64,000 nucleotides of DNA from JBGQOJ01 sp052119585. Its GTDB lineage: Bacteria > Pseudomonadota > Alphaproteobacteria > Rhodobacterales > Rhodobacteraceae. The notes under the pieces are model-generated. The model was not told the origin of the DNA. It saw nothing but the letters and a program-made list of their open reading frames with translations, and did not search any database. The position numbers and the translations under genes were made by a program. This document shows positions 31,662 to 40,553 of this stretch, in pieces (position 1 is the stretch's first letter; each line of letters starts with the position of its first letter). The stretch spans positions 159,434 to 223,433 of the forward strand of contig NZ_JBGQOJ010000003.1 of NCBI RefSeq assembly GCF_052119585.1, given 5' to 3'.

Positions 31662-34520
31662 TTATTCCGCCGCGACCTTCCGCCCTGCCAGCATGTCCTT
31701 CAGATACCGCCCCGTGTGCGATGCATCGACCTCTGCCACCTGTTCAGGGGTGCCCGTGGCCACGATCTCGCCACCGCCGTCCCCGCCTTCGGGGCCGATG
31801 TCGATGATCCAGTCGGCGGTCTTGATGACGTCCAGGTTATGCTCGATCACGATCATCGAATTGCCCTGCTCCACCAGATGATGCAGCACCTCCAGCAGTT
31901 TTTTCACGTCCTCGAAATGCAGCCCCGTCGTCGGCTCGTCGAGAATATAGAGCGTGCGCCCCGTGGACCGCCGCGCCAGCTCTTTCGATAGCTTCACCCG
32001 CTGCGCCTCGCCGCCTGACAGGGTCGTCGCCTGTTGCCCGACCTTGATATAGCCAAGCCCGACCTGCATCAGCGCGTCCATCTTTTCGCGGATGCTTGGG
32101 ACCGCCTGGAAAAAGCCCTGCGCCTCTTCGACCGTCATATCAAGAACGTCGGCTATGCTATTGCCTTTGAACCGTATTTCCAATGTTTCGCGATTGTAAC
32201 GCTTGCCCTTGCAGGTCTCGCATTCGACGTAGACATCCGGCAAGAAATGCATCTCGATCTTGATGACGCCGTCGCCCTGACAGGCCTCGCAGCGCCCGCC
32301 CTTGACGTTGAAGCTGAACCGCCCGGGCTTGTATCCGCGCGCCTTTGATTCCGGCAGTCCCGCGAACCAGTCGCGGATCGGGGTGAACGCACCGGTATAG
32401 GTGGCGGGGTTCGACCGCGGCGTGCGGCCGATCGCGCGCTGGTCGATGTCGATCACCTTGTCCAGATGCTCCAGCCCCTTGATCGTCTCGCAGGGCGCGG
32501 GCGTCTGGCGCGCGCCGTTCAGGCGCATGCTGGCGGTCTTGAACAGTGTCTCGATGGTCAGCGTCGATTTCCCGCCGCCCGACACGCCGGTGACGCAGAC
32601 GAACTTGCCCAACGGGAAATCGGCGGTCACCTCTTTCAGGTTGTTGCCGGTCGCCTTGACCACAGTGATTTTCTTTTTGTTACCCTTGCGCCGCATCGCC
32701 GGCACACCGATCTCGCGCGCGCCCGACAGGTATTGCCCCGTCAGGGACGCAGGATCGGCCATCACCTGCTCGGGCGTTCCATGCGACACCACGCGCCCGC
32801 CGTGCACACCGGCCCCCGGCCCGATATCAAACACGTAATCCGCCGCGCGGATCGCCTCTTCGTCGTGTTCCACCACCAGCACCGAATTGCCCTGATCGCG
32901 CAGGTTCTTCAGCGTCTGCAACAGCCGGTCGTTGTCGCGCTGGTGCAACCCGATGGACGGCTCGTCCAGCACATAGAGAACCCCTGTCAGCCCCGATCCG
33001 ATCTGGCTGGCCAGCCGGATCCGCTGGCTTTCGCCCCCCGAAAGGGTGCCGGCATTGCGTGCCAGCGTCAGGTAATCCAGACCGACGTTGTTCAGGAACC
33101 CCAGCCGTTCGCGAATTTCCTTGAGGATCGCCTGAGCGATCTCGTTTTTCTGCTTGGTCAGGGCCTCTGGCACGCCAGAACACCAGTCGAACGCCTCACG
33201 GATCGACATCTGCACCACTTCGCCCGCGTGCAAGCCACCGATCTTGACCGCCAGCGCCTCTGGGCGCAGACGGTAGCCGCCGCAGGTGCCGCAAGAACGG
33301 TTGTTCTGGTAGCGCTCGAACTCTTCGCGGATCCAGGCGCTGTCGGTCTCGCGGTAGCGGCGCTCCATATTCGGGATCACCCCCTCGAAGGTGCGGGTCA
33401 CCTGATAAACACGCCCCCCCTCGTCATAGCGGAACAGGATTTCCTCCTCGCCAGAACCATACAAAAACACCTGCTGCACATGGGCGGGCAGATCTTTCCA
33501 CGGGGTATTCTTGTCGAACGCGTAATGTTTTGCAATTGCTTCAATGGTTTGCAGGAAATAGGGCGATTTGCCCTTCCGCCAGGGCGCCAAGGCCCCGTCA
33601 TACAGCTTCAGCGCGGAATCGGGCACCACAAGCCGCTCGTCAAAGAACAGCTCTACCCCCAATCCGTCGCAGGACGGGCAGGCCCCGAAGGGCGCGTTGA
33701 ACGAAAACAGCCTTGGCTCGATCTCGGGGATGGTAAAGCCCGACACCGGGCAGGCGAATTTCTCGCTGAAGGTAAGGCGCTCCGGCTCGCCTTCGGCGGG
33801 GGCCGTTTCCAGCACGCAAATCCCGTCGGCCAGATCCAGCGCCGTGCGGAAACTGTCGGCAAGCCGCGTCTCCAGCCCCTCGCGGACGACGATCCGGTCC
33901 ACGACCACGTCGATGTCGTGGCGGAACTTCTTGTCCAGCACCGGGGGCTCGTCCAGATCGTGAAATGCGCCGTTGACCTTGACCCGCTGAAAGCCCTGCT
34001 TGCGCAGATCAAGGAACTCTTTCTTATACTCGCCCTTGCGGTCGCGCACGATCGGCGCCAGCAGATATCCGCGCGTCCCCTCCTCCATCGCCATCACGCG
34101 GTCAACCATGTCCTGCACCTGCTGCGCCTCGATCGGCAGGCCGGTGGCGGGGCTGAACGGCGTGCCGACCCGCGCGAACAACAGGCGCATATAGTCGTAA
34201 ATCTCGGTCACGGTGCCGACGGTCGACCGCGGGTTCTTGCTGGTGGTCTTTTGCTCGATGGAAATCGCGGGGCTAAGGCCGCTGATATGGTCGACATCGG
34301 GCTTTTGCATCATGTCCAGAAACTGCCGCGCATAGGCGGACAGGCTTTCGACATAGCGGCGCTGCCCTTCGGCATAGATCGTGTCAAAGGCCAGCGAGGA
34401 CTTGCCAGACCCCGACAGCCCCGTGATCACAACCAGCTGGTTGCGCGGAATATCCACATCGATGTTCTTCAGGTTATGCTCGCGCGCCCCGCGCACCTCG
34501 ATGTTCTTCTGCTCGGCCAT
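31662..34520 (-). CDS. uvrA: Excinuclease ABC subunit A
   Basis: A 952-residue DNA damage sensor of nucleotide excision repair. Two ABC ATPase units are visible: Walker A GLSGSGKSS (near residue 34) and GVSGGGKST (near 640), with signatures TLSGGESQRIRLA and TLSGGEAQRVKLS. Zinc-binding cysteine pairs occur at CPSCDG (about 285), CGTCGG (about 410) and CEACQGDGVIKIE with CETCKGKRYN (about 735-770). Full length. It loads UvrB onto damaged DNA. An SOS box lies 66-80 bp upstream, so LexA control is expected. Confidence 0.98.
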   Translation of the reverse strand: MAEQKNIEVRGAREHNLKNIDVDIPRNQLVVITGLSGSGKSSLAFDTIYAEGQRRYVESLSAYARQFLDMMQKPDVDHISGLSPAISIEQKTTSKNPRSTVGTVTEIYDYMRLLFARVGTPFSPATGLPIEAQQVQDMVDRVMAMEEGTRGYLLAPIVRDRKGEYKKEFLDLRKQGFQRVKVNGAFHDLDEPPVLDKKFRHDIDVVVDRIVVREGLETRLADSFRTALDLADGICVLETAPAEGEPERLTFSEKFACPVSGFTIPEIEPRLFSFNAPFGACPSCDGLGVELFFDERLVVPDSALKLYDGALAPWRKGKSPYFLQTIEAIAKHYAFDKNTPWKDLPAHVQQVFLYGSGEEEILFRYDEGGRVYQVTRTFEGVIPNMERRYRETDSAWIREEFERYQNNRSCGTCGGYRLRPEALAVKIGGLHAGEVVQMSIREAFDWCSGVPEALTKQKNEIAQAILKEIRERLGFLNNVGLDYLTLARNAGTLSGGESQRIRLASQIGSGLTGVLYVLDEPSIGLHQRDNDRLLQTLKNLRDQGNSVLVVEHDEEAIRAADYVFDIGPGAGVHGGRVVSHGTPEQVMADPASLTGQYLSGAREIGVPAMRRKGNKKKITVVKATGNNLKEVTADFPLGKFVCVTGVSGGGKSTLTIETLFKTASMRLNGARQTPAPCETIKGLEHLDKVIDIDQRAIGRTPRSNPATYTGAFTPIRDWFAGLPESKARGYKPGRFSFNVKGGRCEACQGDGVIKIEMHFLPDVYVECETCKGKRYNRETLEIRFKGNSIADVLDMTVEEAQGFFQAVPSIREKMDALMQVGLGYIKVGQQATTLSGGEAQRVKLSKELARRSTGRTLYILDEPTTGLHFEDVKKLLEVLHHLVEQGNSMIVIEHNLDVIKTADWIIDIGPEGGDGGGEIVATGTPEQVAEVDASHTGRYLKDMLAGRKVAAE

Positions 34521-34585
34521 GATCTACCTCTTAACGGTCCGGTCATACTTAGGCGCTCGGGCCCGAGTCTCCAATCGAAAAATGA

Positions 34586-34600
34586 GAACACTTGGGGAAC
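34586..34600. promoter_or_regulatory. LexA (SOS) box of uvrA
   Basis: GAAC-ACTTGGG-GAAC on the plus strand, i.e. GTTC-N7-GTTC read towards uvrA. This is the exact direct-repeat SOS box of alphaproteobacteria, different from the palindromic E. coli box. It is placed correctly for repression of uvrA. Confidence 0.85.
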
Positions 34601-34689
34601 ATGGGCGATAGATTGCGATTCAGATGGAATTAATCGCGGAATTTCCGCGCCACCGGCCCGATCTGCCCGATGTTTGCGTGGCGGGCAGA

Positions 34690-35874
34690 TCAGAACCGCT
34701 GCCGCGCCCGCCGCCGCTTCAGCCATTCATGCGCCAGCACGCCGCAAAGGCACAGCGGCAGGGCGAACAGCACAACCCCGTGCAGCCCCGCCCCCGCGAT
34801 AAACAGCGCCAGAACCGGCGTTCCGCAGGTGGTGCCGACATTGCCCAGTTGCGCCACCGCCCCCGCCGCCCGCGCACGGGCATCAGCATTGGCGTTCAGT
34901 TCGGGGATGGCGGCGAAACTCGCGCCCTGCACCAACCCGAACAGCGCCGCGATCAGGATCGCAAGCACCGCCACCACCGCGCCGAAATCGGCAAAGGCCC
35001 ACAGCAGCACCAAAAGCACTGCGGCGCAGCCAAAGCCGGTCTGCGCCAATGTCACCGCCGAGATATACCGCAGGGCATAGACCCCCAGTGTCAGGGACAC
35101 CGCGATGCTGGCCAAGGGCATCGCGGTGGCCACAAAGGCCCGCGCGCCGGGGTCCACCAGTTGCGGCAAGAAGGTCAGCAGCGCGACATACATCAGCGTG
35201 TAGAACATGAACCCGATGGCCGGTGCCGCCACGCGGTCCGACCGGTAAATCGCCACGTGTTGCGCGATCAGGCCCGAAAGGGTCAAAGGCGCCGATGGCA
35301 CAACCCGGACCATCCCACGCGGCAGGATCACCCAAAGGATCGCCGCAAAAACCGCCATGTAAACCGAATGCGCCGCGAACAGCGCCTGCGGCCCCCGATC
35401 CTCGACCAGCGGCAGGCCAAGCCAGGCCACCATCGAAAACGACACCCCGAAAAAGCTGGCCCAAAGGGTCATCGTCAACGCCTGATGCCGCTTCGCGCTG
35501 GCCTCTGCGATCAGAGTCGGGGCCGCCACGACGACCGCCAGATGCGACATCCCCTCGATTGCGCGGCTGACCATCATCAGGGCAAAGGGCGGCAAGGTCG
35601 ATTGGTAGGCTGAAATCACCGCCCCCAGCACCATCGCCGACACCAGCACCCGCCGATACCCGATCCGTTGCACCAGCACCCCCGCCGTCGCGCCGAACAC
35701 AATGCCCACGACCCCGACCAGCGATACCATCAGCCCGATGCCCGGCCCGACCGACGGGTAAATCACGCCAAGCGCCGTGAACATCACGCTGATCTTGGCG
35801 AATTGCGCCGCTGCCCCAAGGCCCGCCCCCCAAAGCGCCAGAACCAGCCAGAAATGCGTCCGAGTCTGTGTCAT
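34690..35874 (-). CDS. MFS transporter (CynX/NimT-like)
   Basis: A 394-residue major facilitator protein with about 12 membrane segments. The start MTQTRTHFWLVLALWGAGLG leads straight into the first span; the loop after TM2 carries RIGYRRVLVS. No substrate-specific motif is recognised; cyanate/nitroimidazole-type exporters have this general look. I start at ATG 35872-35874 because the preceding residues are polar and would extend into the lpdA terminator region. It is downstream of lpdA but separated by a terminator. Confidence 0.85.
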   Translation of the reverse strand: MTQTRTHFWLVLALWGAGLGAAAQFAKISVMFTALGVIYPSVGPGIGLMVSLVGVVGIVFGATAGVLVQRIGYRRVLVSAMVLGAVISAYQSTLPPFALMMVSRAIEGMSHLAVVVAAPTLIAEASAKRHQALTMTLWASFFGVSFSMVAWLGLPLVEDRGPQALFAAHSVYMAVFAAILWVILPRGMVRVVPSAPLTLSGLIAQHVAIYRSDRVAAPAIGFMFYTLMYVALLTFLPQLVDPGARAFVATAMPLASIAVSLTLGVYALRYISAVTLAQTGFGCAAVLLVLLWAFADFGAVVAVLAILIAALFGLVQGASFAAIPELNANADARARAAGAVAQLGNVGTTCGTPVLALFIAGAGLHGVVLFALPLCLCGVLAHEWLKRRRARQRF

Positions 35875-35914
35875 ATCCCATGACCTACCCCGTGCGACTG
35901 CCCCCCGCCAGATG

Positions 35915-35942
35915 CAAAACAGGCGGCCCATTGGACCGCCTG
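35915..35942 (-). terminator. Terminator after lpdA
   Basis: CAGGCGG (35920-35926) pairs with CCGCCTG (35936-35942). On the minus strand the stem is followed by TTTT, giving a terminator for lpdA. Confidence 0.75.
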
Positions 35943-35993
35943 CCTGTCTGTATGCTTTATGCATCGGTTGTGCATCAGATGTGCACGCCGGTT

Positions 35994-37388
35994 CTACATG
36001 TGTATAACGCGGCCATAGGCGTCCAGAACGCTTTCGTGCATCATCTCGGACAGGGTCGGATGCGGGAAGACCGTGTTCATCAGATCCTCCTCCGTCGTTT
36101 CCAGCGCGCGTCCGATCACGTAGCCTTGGATCAGCTCTGTCACCTCTGCGCCGATCATATGCGCCCCCAGCAGTTCGCCGGTTTTCGCATCGAATATCGT
36201 CTTGATCATGCCTTCCGGCTCTCCCAGTGCGATGGCCTTGCCATTGCCGATAAAGGGAAAGCGTCCGACCTTGATATCAAAGCCTTTTTCCTTGGCTTTC
36301 GCCTCGGTATAGCCGACCGATGCCACCTGCGGATAGCAATAGGTGCAGCCCGCAATCGCCTCTGGCCGGACCGCATGCGGATGGCCGCCCGCGATCAGTT
36401 CGGCCACCATCACGCCCTCGTGGCTGGCCTTGTGCGCAAGCCATGGCGCGCCCGCGATGTCGCCGATGGCATATACCCCGTCAACGCCGGTGCGGCAGTA
36501 TTCGTCGACCACAACATGCGTCCGGTCGATCTTGATCCCCAGGGCCTCCAGCCCCAGATTCTCAACGTTCCCGACAATGCCCACCGCCGAAATCACCGTG
36601 TCGAAGTCCTGCGTCGTGACCTTGCCACCCACCTCGATATGGGCGGTCACTTTGCCAACGGCGCGGTCCAGTTTCTTGACCGTCGCCTTCTCCATGATCT
36701 TCATGCCCTGCTTGACAAAGGACTTCTTGGCAAAGGCGGAAATTTCCGCATCTTCGACCGGCAGGATGCGGTCCATGACCTCGACCACGGTCGTATCCGC
36801 GCCCAAGGTGTTGTAAAAGCTTGCGAATTCAATACCGATGGCACCCGATCCGATCACCAGAAGCTTTTTCGGCATCCGCGATGGCGTCAGCGCGTGGCGG
36901 TAGGTCCAGACCAGATCGCCGTCCGCCTCAAGGCCCGGCAATTCGCGCGCACGCGCGCCGGTGGCAAGGATGATGTTCTTGCCGGTCAGTTCCTCTGTGC
37001 CCTTTTCGGATGTGACGCTGACCTTGCCCTTGCCGCCCAAAGTGGCCACGCCCATAAAGGTTGTGACCTTGTTCTTCTTCATCAGGTGGCTGATCCCGCC
37101 CGACAATTGCGCCGCCACCCCCCGAGAGCGTTTGACGACGGCAGGCAGGTCATAGCTGATGCCATCCGCCTTCAGGCCGAACTCTTTCGCGCGGTGCATC
37201 AGGTGGAACACCTCGGATGACCGCAGCATCGCCTTTGTCGGGATACAGCCCCAGTTCAGGCAGATGCCGCCCATATTTTCGCGCTCGATGATTGCAACGC
37301 TAAGGCCAAGCTGCGCGCCGCGGATGGCAGCAACATAGCCCCCCGGACCCGCACCGATTACAATCATGTCAAACGAGGTGGCTGCCAT
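35994..37388 (-). CDS. lpdA: Dihydrolipoyl dehydrogenase (E3)
   Basis: A 464-residue flavoprotein, the shared E3 of 2-oxoacid dehydrogenase and glycine-cleavage complexes, which reoxidises dihydrolipoamide with NAD. FAD motif VIGAGPGGYVAAIRGAQLG at residues 10-28; redox disulphide GGICLNWGCIPTK (C43, C48); NAD motif LVIGSGAIGIEFASF near 178; C-terminal base in HPHPTLSEMMHESV. No E1 or E2 gene is adjacent, so the complex it serves cannot be told here. A perfect 26-bp palindrome lies just upstream. Confidence 0.96.
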   Translation of the reverse strand: MAATSFDMIVIGAGPGGYVAAIRGAQLGLSVAIIERENMGGICLNWGCIPTKAMLRSSEVFHLMHRAKEFGLKADGISYDLPAVVKRSRGVAAQLSGGISHLMKKNKVTTFMGVATLGGKGKVSVTSEKGTEELTGKNIILATGARARELPGLEADGDLVWTYRHALTPSRMPKKLLVIGSGAIGIEFASFYNTLGADTTVVEVMDRILPVEDAEISAFAKKSFVKQGMKIMEKATVKKLDRAVGKVTAHIEVGGKVTTQDFDTVISAVGIVGNVENLGLEALGIKIDRTHVVVDEYCRTGVDGVYAIGDIAGAPWLAHKASHEGVMVAELIAGGHPHAVRPEAIAGCTYCYPQVASVGYTEAKAKEKGFDIKVGRFPFIGNGKAIALGEPEGMIKTIFDAKTGELLGAHMIGAEVTELIQGYVIGRALETTEEDLMNTVFPHPTLSEMMHESVLDAYGRVIHM

Positions 37389-37407
37389 CTGTTCTGTCTC
37401 CGTTTAA

Positions 37408-37433
37408 AATTTAGTTTAGCCTTAAACTAAATT
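37408..37433. promoter_or_regulatory. Perfect palindrome AATTTAGTTTA-GCCT-TAAACTAAATT before lpdA
   Basis: Two 11-bp arms match exactly around a 4-bp spacer, 20-45 bp upstream of the start codon. The AT-rich symmetry in this GC-rich genome looks like a MarR- or TetR-type operator. In Rhodobacter a MarR regulator (AkgR) controls 2-oxoglutarate metabolism including an lpd gene; I cannot confirm that its motif is this one. Confidence 0.65.
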
Positions 37434-37500
37434 GCTTCGCGCATCAATAGTGCCCCTGCAAACAGCAAAGGCACACAGCATTGCAGCCACCCGAAGGGGC

Positions 37501-38073
37501 CTAAGCCTCGATCGACTGCACCACAGCACCGTATCCGCCCGATGCCAGATAGGCGGATTCGGGGGTGGATAAAGGACGGTGCAGCGCCTCGTTTCTTGTG
37601 GGGAAACGGCCAAAACGCCGGATCACTTCGCGGTGGGCCCGGGCATGCAAAAGGTTGCTGGTGCCGGTTTCCGGCATCCGCGTCTTGAACAGGCGCACGC
37701 TGCGCTCCTGATCGGTCAGACATTCGGAATGCATCAGGGGCAGATAAAAGAACTGCCGCTCCGGTTCTGGCACCTTCAGATCCCAGTTCCGCTCTATCGC
37801 GGTTTTGGCTGTCGCGCGCGCCTGATTGTCGCTGGCAAAGGCATCCGCCGTCCCGCGAAACATGTTGCGCGGAAACTGGTCCAGAAGGATGACCAGCGCA
37901 AGCGTCCCGCGCGGATCAGCCATCCAGGTTTTGAATCCCGACTTGCGCGCGGTATGCCACGCATCCTCGAACTTCTCTTTCACTTGGGCATCAAGGGCCT
38001 CCCCGCCCGCGTACCACCCTTTTGGACCAACCTCGTTGATCCAGTAGTCCAATACTGCCTCCGGGTTCAGCAT
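37501..38073 (-). CDS. DUF924 family protein
   Basis: A 190-residue soluble, all-helical protein of the DUF924 family. The start MLNPEAVLDYWINEVGPKGW, the central LALVILLDQFPRNMFRGTADAFASD and the PLMHSECLTDQERSVRLF segment are the conserved blocks. Proteins of this family have a TPR-like fold; function not established. Located upstream of lpdA on the same strand, but 112 bp and the lpdA palindrome separate them. Confidence 0.88.
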   Translation of the reverse strand: MLNPEAVLDYWINEVGPKGWYAGGEALDAQVKEKFEDAWHTARKSGFKTWMADPRGTLALVILLDQFPRNMFRGTADAFASDNQARATAKTAIERNWDLKVPEPERQFFYLPLMHSECLTDQERSVRLFKTRMPETGTSNLLHARAHREVIRRFGRFPTRNEALHRPLSTPESAYLASGGYGAVVQSIEA

Positions 38074-38157
38074 CGGATTCTCCTCCCTGGCTGTTGGTCA
38101 ATTCCCCCCTGGAACACCTGAGCGTCCCAGACCAGAACCCTTTTGGCAAGCCAAAGC

Positions 38158-39414
38158 TTAGGTCTGCCCGTCCTTATGTGCATCTTCGTCGATGGCGGAT
38201 TCTATCGCCACCTCGACCGCGACCGACGTGGCACTTGGCGCCACGGCCGTATAGGTGCTTTGCTCGGCGATGCCGCGTGATTTGCGGCGGGTCATCCGGT
38301 AGGCCGCATAGGCCGCCAGCGCCAGCATCAGGAAGGTCAGCAAAACAAAGAATCCCTCGGGGCCGTAGATGTCCATCATCCAACCGGTGATCAACGGGCC
38401 GGCAATGGCCCCAAGCCCGTTGATGAACAGCATTCCGCCCGACGCGGCAGCCATATCATCATGTTCCAGAAAGTCGTTTGTATAGGCCAATAGCAATGAA
38501 TACAGCGGGTTGGACGTGCCACCGATCAAAAACGCCGTTGTCAGAAGCATCACAAAAGACCCGCTATAGACAAAGGCCACCGCAGAGGCGACGCCGCCGA
38601 AAAAGGCCGTTGCAAGGATCAGTTTGCGGCGGTCCATCCGGTCCGATAGCCAGCCGATCGGATATTGGCACAGCAGCGCCCCGATATAGATCGACGACAC
38701 AAAGGCGGAAATCTGCGGGATGCTAAGGCCAGCCAATGACCCGTAAACCGCAGACATGCCGAACTGCGCCGAATAGACCCCGCCCAGCAGAAACATCCCC
38801 ACGCACCCCAAAGGCGAGATGGTGTAAAGCCGCCGCAGCGACATCGGTTTTGTCGTGGCAAAGGCCGGTGTCGGATTGACCGACAGCAAAATCGGCGCGA
38901 ACGAGATAGAAACAAGCACCGAGGGGATCACGAACAGGATAAACCCCGACGGATCGCCCAGCGTCAATAGCCCCTGCGCGGCGACGATACCGAACATCTG
39001 CACGATCATATAAAGCGACAGCGCCTTGCCCCGGTTCTCGTTCGAGGCGGCGTTGTTCAACCAGCTTTCGGCGGTCACATACACACCGCAGAAACAAAAC
39101 CCGATCATCATCCGCCCGATGGTCCAGGCATAGGGGTTGGCCAGCGTCGGATAAAGGATCAGGATCGCCGAGATGAACGACCCAAGTGCTGCAAACACCC
39201 GGACATGGCCGACGCGGCGGATCAGTTCGGGGGTCAGGCGACTGCCGCCCAGAAACCCGACGAAATAGGCTGACATGACAAAGGACATCGACAGGGTCGA
39301 AAACCCCTCGATGCCGCCGCGAATACCAAGCAACGTGCCTTGCAGGCCGTTCCCGACCATCAAAAGCATAATGCCCAGCAAAAGTGGCCATGAACTTCCC
39401 AATACTTGTAACAT
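38158..39414 (-). CDS. MFS transporter
   Basis: A 418-residue major facilitator with 12 spans. The start MLQVLGSSWPLLLGIMLLMV leads into TM1; motif A-like WLSDRMDRRKLI is near residue 258 and ESWLNNAASNENRGKALS near 120. The long acidic/alanine-rich tail after the last span (IESAIDEDAHKDGQT) is cytoplasmic. The layout resembles YcaD-type carriers, and the substrate is not known. The stop lies 84 bp before the DUF924 gene. Confidence 0.85.
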   Translation of the reverse strand: MLQVLGSSWPLLLGIMLLMVGNGLQGTLLGIRGGIEGFSTLSMSFVMSAYFVGFLGGSRLTPELIRRVGHVRVFAALGSFISAILILYPTLANPYAWTIGRMMIGFCFCGVYVTAESWLNNAASNENRGKALSLYMIVQMFGIVAAQGLLTLGDPSGFILFVIPSVLVSISFAPILLSVNPTPAFATTKPMSLRRLYTISPLGCVGMFLLGGVYSAQFGMSAVYGSLAGLSIPQISAFVSSIYIGALLCQYPIGWLSDRMDRRKLILATAFFGGVASAVAFVYSGSFVMLLTTAFLIGGTSNPLYSLLLAYTNDFLEHDDMAAASGGMLFINGLGAIAGPLITGWMMDIYGPEGFFVLLTFLMLALAAYAAYRMTRRKSRGIAEQSTYTAVAPSATSVAVEVAIESAIDEDAHKDGQT

Positions 39415-39485
39415 GCGCGCTCCGGTTTCCGTCAGGTTTCAACCTGGACGCAACCCTATCTGGAATGACGCGCAGGCGCGACCCT

Positions 39486-40553
39486 TCAACGACCGCTTTT
39501 GCCCTTTGGCAGCAAAAGCGACGCGTCACCATAAGAAAAGAAGCGGTATCTGTTGGCAATCGCGTGATCGTAGATGTCCCGCATCCGGTCTTGCCCCATC
39601 AGCGCGGACACCAGCATCATCAGCGTCGATTTGGGCAGGTGGAAGTTGGTCATCAGCGCATCCGCAACCCGGAAAACATAGCCGGGGCGAATGAAAATAT
39701 CGGTCGTGCCCTGCCACGCGGCCACCCTGCCATCCGCAAGCGCGGCACTTTCGATCAGCCGAAGCGCGGTTGTGCCCACCGGGATGACCCGACCGCCTGC
39801 CGCCCTGGTCGCGTTGATCTCGGCGGCGGCGGCGGCGGTCACCTCGCCCCATTCGGCGTGCATCTTGTGTTGGCTGACATCATCGACCTTGACCGGCAGG
39901 AACGTGCCGGCCCCCACATGCAGCGTCACCTGCGTAAAGGCGACCCCCTTGGCGCGCAGCGCGGCCAGCAAGGCCTCGTCGAAATGCAGCGACGCGGTGG
40001 GGGCGGCCACGGCACCCGGCGTCAGGGCGAACACGGTCTGATAGTCCTGATTGTCCTGCGCATCGGCGGCGCGTTTGGCCGCGATATAGGGCGGCAGGGG
40101 CATCGCCCCCGCCTGCATTAGCGCCGCATCGAAATCATCGCCGGTCAGGTTGAACCGCAAGATCCCCGTGCCGTCGTCCCGTCCCTGCATCAACGCGGAC
40201 AGGTCGGCGGAAAAGACCACGACCTCACCGTCCCTGACCTTTTTCAGCGGCTTGACCAGCGCAGTCCAGGTGCCGTCGCCGCGCGGCTCCAGCAGGGTCA
40301 CTTCGATCCGTGCGCGGGTCAGCCCCTCGGCCCCGTCGCGGGCGCGGGTGCCCGACAGACGCGCGGGAATGACCTTTGTGTTGTTCAGTATCAGCCGGTC
40401 GCCCGCTCCCAGATAATCGACCAGATCGAACGCATGGCAATCGGTCATGGCATCGGGCGTCGCCACAAGCATCTTCGAGGCGCTGCGCGGCCTGGCGGGG
40501 CGGGTTGCGATCAGGTCTTCGGGCAGGTCGAAATCAAAGTCGGACAGTTTCAT
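39486..40553 (-). CDS. queA: S-adenosylmethionine:tRNA ribosyltransferase-isomerase
   Basis: A 355-residue enzyme that adds the ribosyl of S-adenosylmethionine to 7-aminomethyl-7-deazaguanine in tRNA to make epoxyqueuosine. N-terminal FDFDLPEDLIATRPARPRSAS; central HVGAGTFLPVKVDD near residue 217; FIRPGYVFRVADALMTNFHL near 286. Full length. The start at 40551-40553 overlaps the stop of the large AsmA-like gene by 4 bp, so both are expressed together. Confidence 0.96.
   Translation of the reverse strand: MKLSDFDFDLPEDLIATRPARPRSASKMLVATPDAMTDCHAFDLVDYLGAGDRLILNNTKVIPARLSGTRARDGAEGLTRARIEVTLLEPRGDGTWTALVKPLKKVRDGEVVVFSADLSALMQGRDDGTGILRFNLTGDDFDAALMQAGAMPLPPYIAAKRAADAQDNQDYQTVFALTPGAVAAPTASLHFDEALLAALRAKGVAFTQVTLHVGAGTFLPVKVDDVSQHKMHAEWGEVTAAAAAEINATRAAGGRVIPVGTTALRLIESAALADGRVAAWQGTTDIFIRPGYVFRVADALMTNFHLPKSTLMMLVSALMGQDRMRDIYDHAIANRYRFFSYGDASLLLPKGKSGR

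Noticed and set aside
32466..34802. 778-codon open frame antisense to uvrA
   Set aside because: Composition is that of a shadow frame and it crosses the uvrA promoter and SOS box.
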